The position numbers and the translations under genes were made by a program. This document shows positions 63,908 through 64,000 of a stretch of DNA of 64,000 nt, piece after piece. This DNA is from Sporosarcina sp. ACRSL (GTDB lineage Bacteria > Bacillota > Bacilli > Bacillales_A > Planococcaceae), in assembly GCF_022346605.1 (NCBI RefSeq), contig NZ_JAKRNT010000001.1, positions 515,117-579,116 on the forward strand, written 5' to 3'. The notes below the pieces were generated by a model. The model was not told the DNA's origin, ran no database searches, and worked only from the letters and a program-made list of their open reading frames with translations. Position 1 is the stretch's first letter; each line of letters starts with the position of its first letter.

Positions 63908-63970
63908 AAAAACACCTTACGTTGAAAAACGGGTATTGAACCTTAATACATCAACGTGGAGGTGTTTTTT
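63908..63970. terminator. Long hairpin after ccdC and before a possible IS element
   Basis: AAAAACACC (63908-63916) and ACGTTGA (63919-63925) pair with TCAACGT (63951-63957) and GGTGTTTTT (63961-63969) around a 25-base loop. It can end ccdC transcripts, and it covers the ribosome site GGAGGTG of the next frame, a known device to silence insertion sequences from readthrough. Confidence 0.6.
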
Positions 63971-63972
63971 CT

Positions 63973-64000
63973 GTGGGAACTAGAGTTAGTTATCCAGAAG
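63973..64000 (+). CDS. Possible IS3-type transposase, first codons only
   Basis: A GTG start at 63973, about 9 bases after GGAGGTG, opens MGTRVSYPE and runs off the window. This N-terminus resembles orfA proteins of IS3-family elements in related Bacilli as I recall them. Too little is visible to be sure. Confidence 0.35.

Noticed and set aside
1..64000. CRISPR arrays, tRNA genes, prophage or known defence modules
   Set aside because: No regularly spaced direct repeats, no cloverleaf with TTCGA arms and no phage structural, integrase, restriction or toxin-antitoxin genes were recognised on either strand.

Overview
The window is a chromosomal stretch of a low-to-moderate G+C, endospore-forming Firmicute. 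Gene order from the first base to about 44 kb follows the Bacillus subtilis region trp operon end - hisC-tyrA-aroA(aroE) - ypiA/B/F - qcrABC - ypjA/C/D - dapB - bshA - cca - birA - panBCD - dinG - ypmB - aspB - asnS - dnaD - nth - ypoC - ponA - recU - yppE - yprA/B (mrfAB) - gpsB - rnpB - ypsC - ypvA - dynA - ypeP/ypeQ/cspD. The protein sequences, the frequent TTG/GTG starts and a family of ~130-bp intergenic repeats suggest a Planococcaceae member (Sporosarcina-like); this is an inference, since no rRNA gene is present.

Layout. 1-5.6 kb: end of an aromatic amino acid operon (hisC, tyrA, aroA) and ypiABF. 5.8-7.9 kb: cytochrome b6c complex (qcrABC). 7.9-14.7 kb: ypjA, a zinc peptidase, a YitT-type membrane protein on the minus strand, then mazG-dapB-bshA-cca-birA as a tightly packed operon. 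14.75-17.1 kb: pantothenate operon panBCD behind a leader with a pan-type hairpin and an attenuator. 17.1-18.0 kb: gene-free segment holding two facing copies of the repeat. 18-25.6 kb: dinG, ypmB, aspB, asnS, dnaD, nth, ypoC. 25.7-29 kb: ponA-recU on the minus strand. 29.1-33.4 kb: yppE, mrfA, mrfB, gpsB. 33.5-33.9 kb: RNase P RNA. 34.3-44.4 kb: a 23S rRNA methyltransferase, a DinG/Rad3-like helicase, the double dynamin DynA, a sulfurtransferase, a phosphoesterase, an RNase H-like protein, a zinc-finger protein, a cold-shock protein and an HD hydrolase. 44.5-46.5 kb: a minus-strand accessory pair (YmaF-like protein, glucose/sorbosone-dehydrogenase-like protein), possibly sporulation-controlled. 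46.7-50.5 kb: niaR, branched-chain aminotransferase, MenC-like enolase-superfamily enzyme, lipoprotein.

50.5-56.7 kb is an AT-richer island: a TetR regulator, an alpha/beta hydrolase, a stand-alone dihydrolipoyl dehydrogenase, a lipocalin-like protein and a thiolase. It lies between two broken copies of the same lipoprotein-terminator/uvrX junction and contains two Y-family polymerase remnants, a probable IS110 remnant and an internal duplication. Three near-identical 24-bp palindromes lie before tetR, before the hydrolase and in the duplicated segment; they look like the operators of the island regulator. 56.7-58.5 kb: the intact SOS polymerase uvrX behind two LexA boxes, with yolD. 58.5-62.1 kb: a heterodimeric ABC exporter (BmrCD type). 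62.2-63.9 kb: ccdA, a thioredoxin-like protein and ccdC for cytochrome c maturation. The window ends at the first codons of what may be an insertion sequence transposase.

Most of the window is conserved housekeeping. The island with its operator set and insertion scars, the repeat family, the pan leader and the YmaF/dehydrogenase pair are the parts that merit a second look. I did not find a CRISPR array, tRNA gene, prophage or recognisable defence system.
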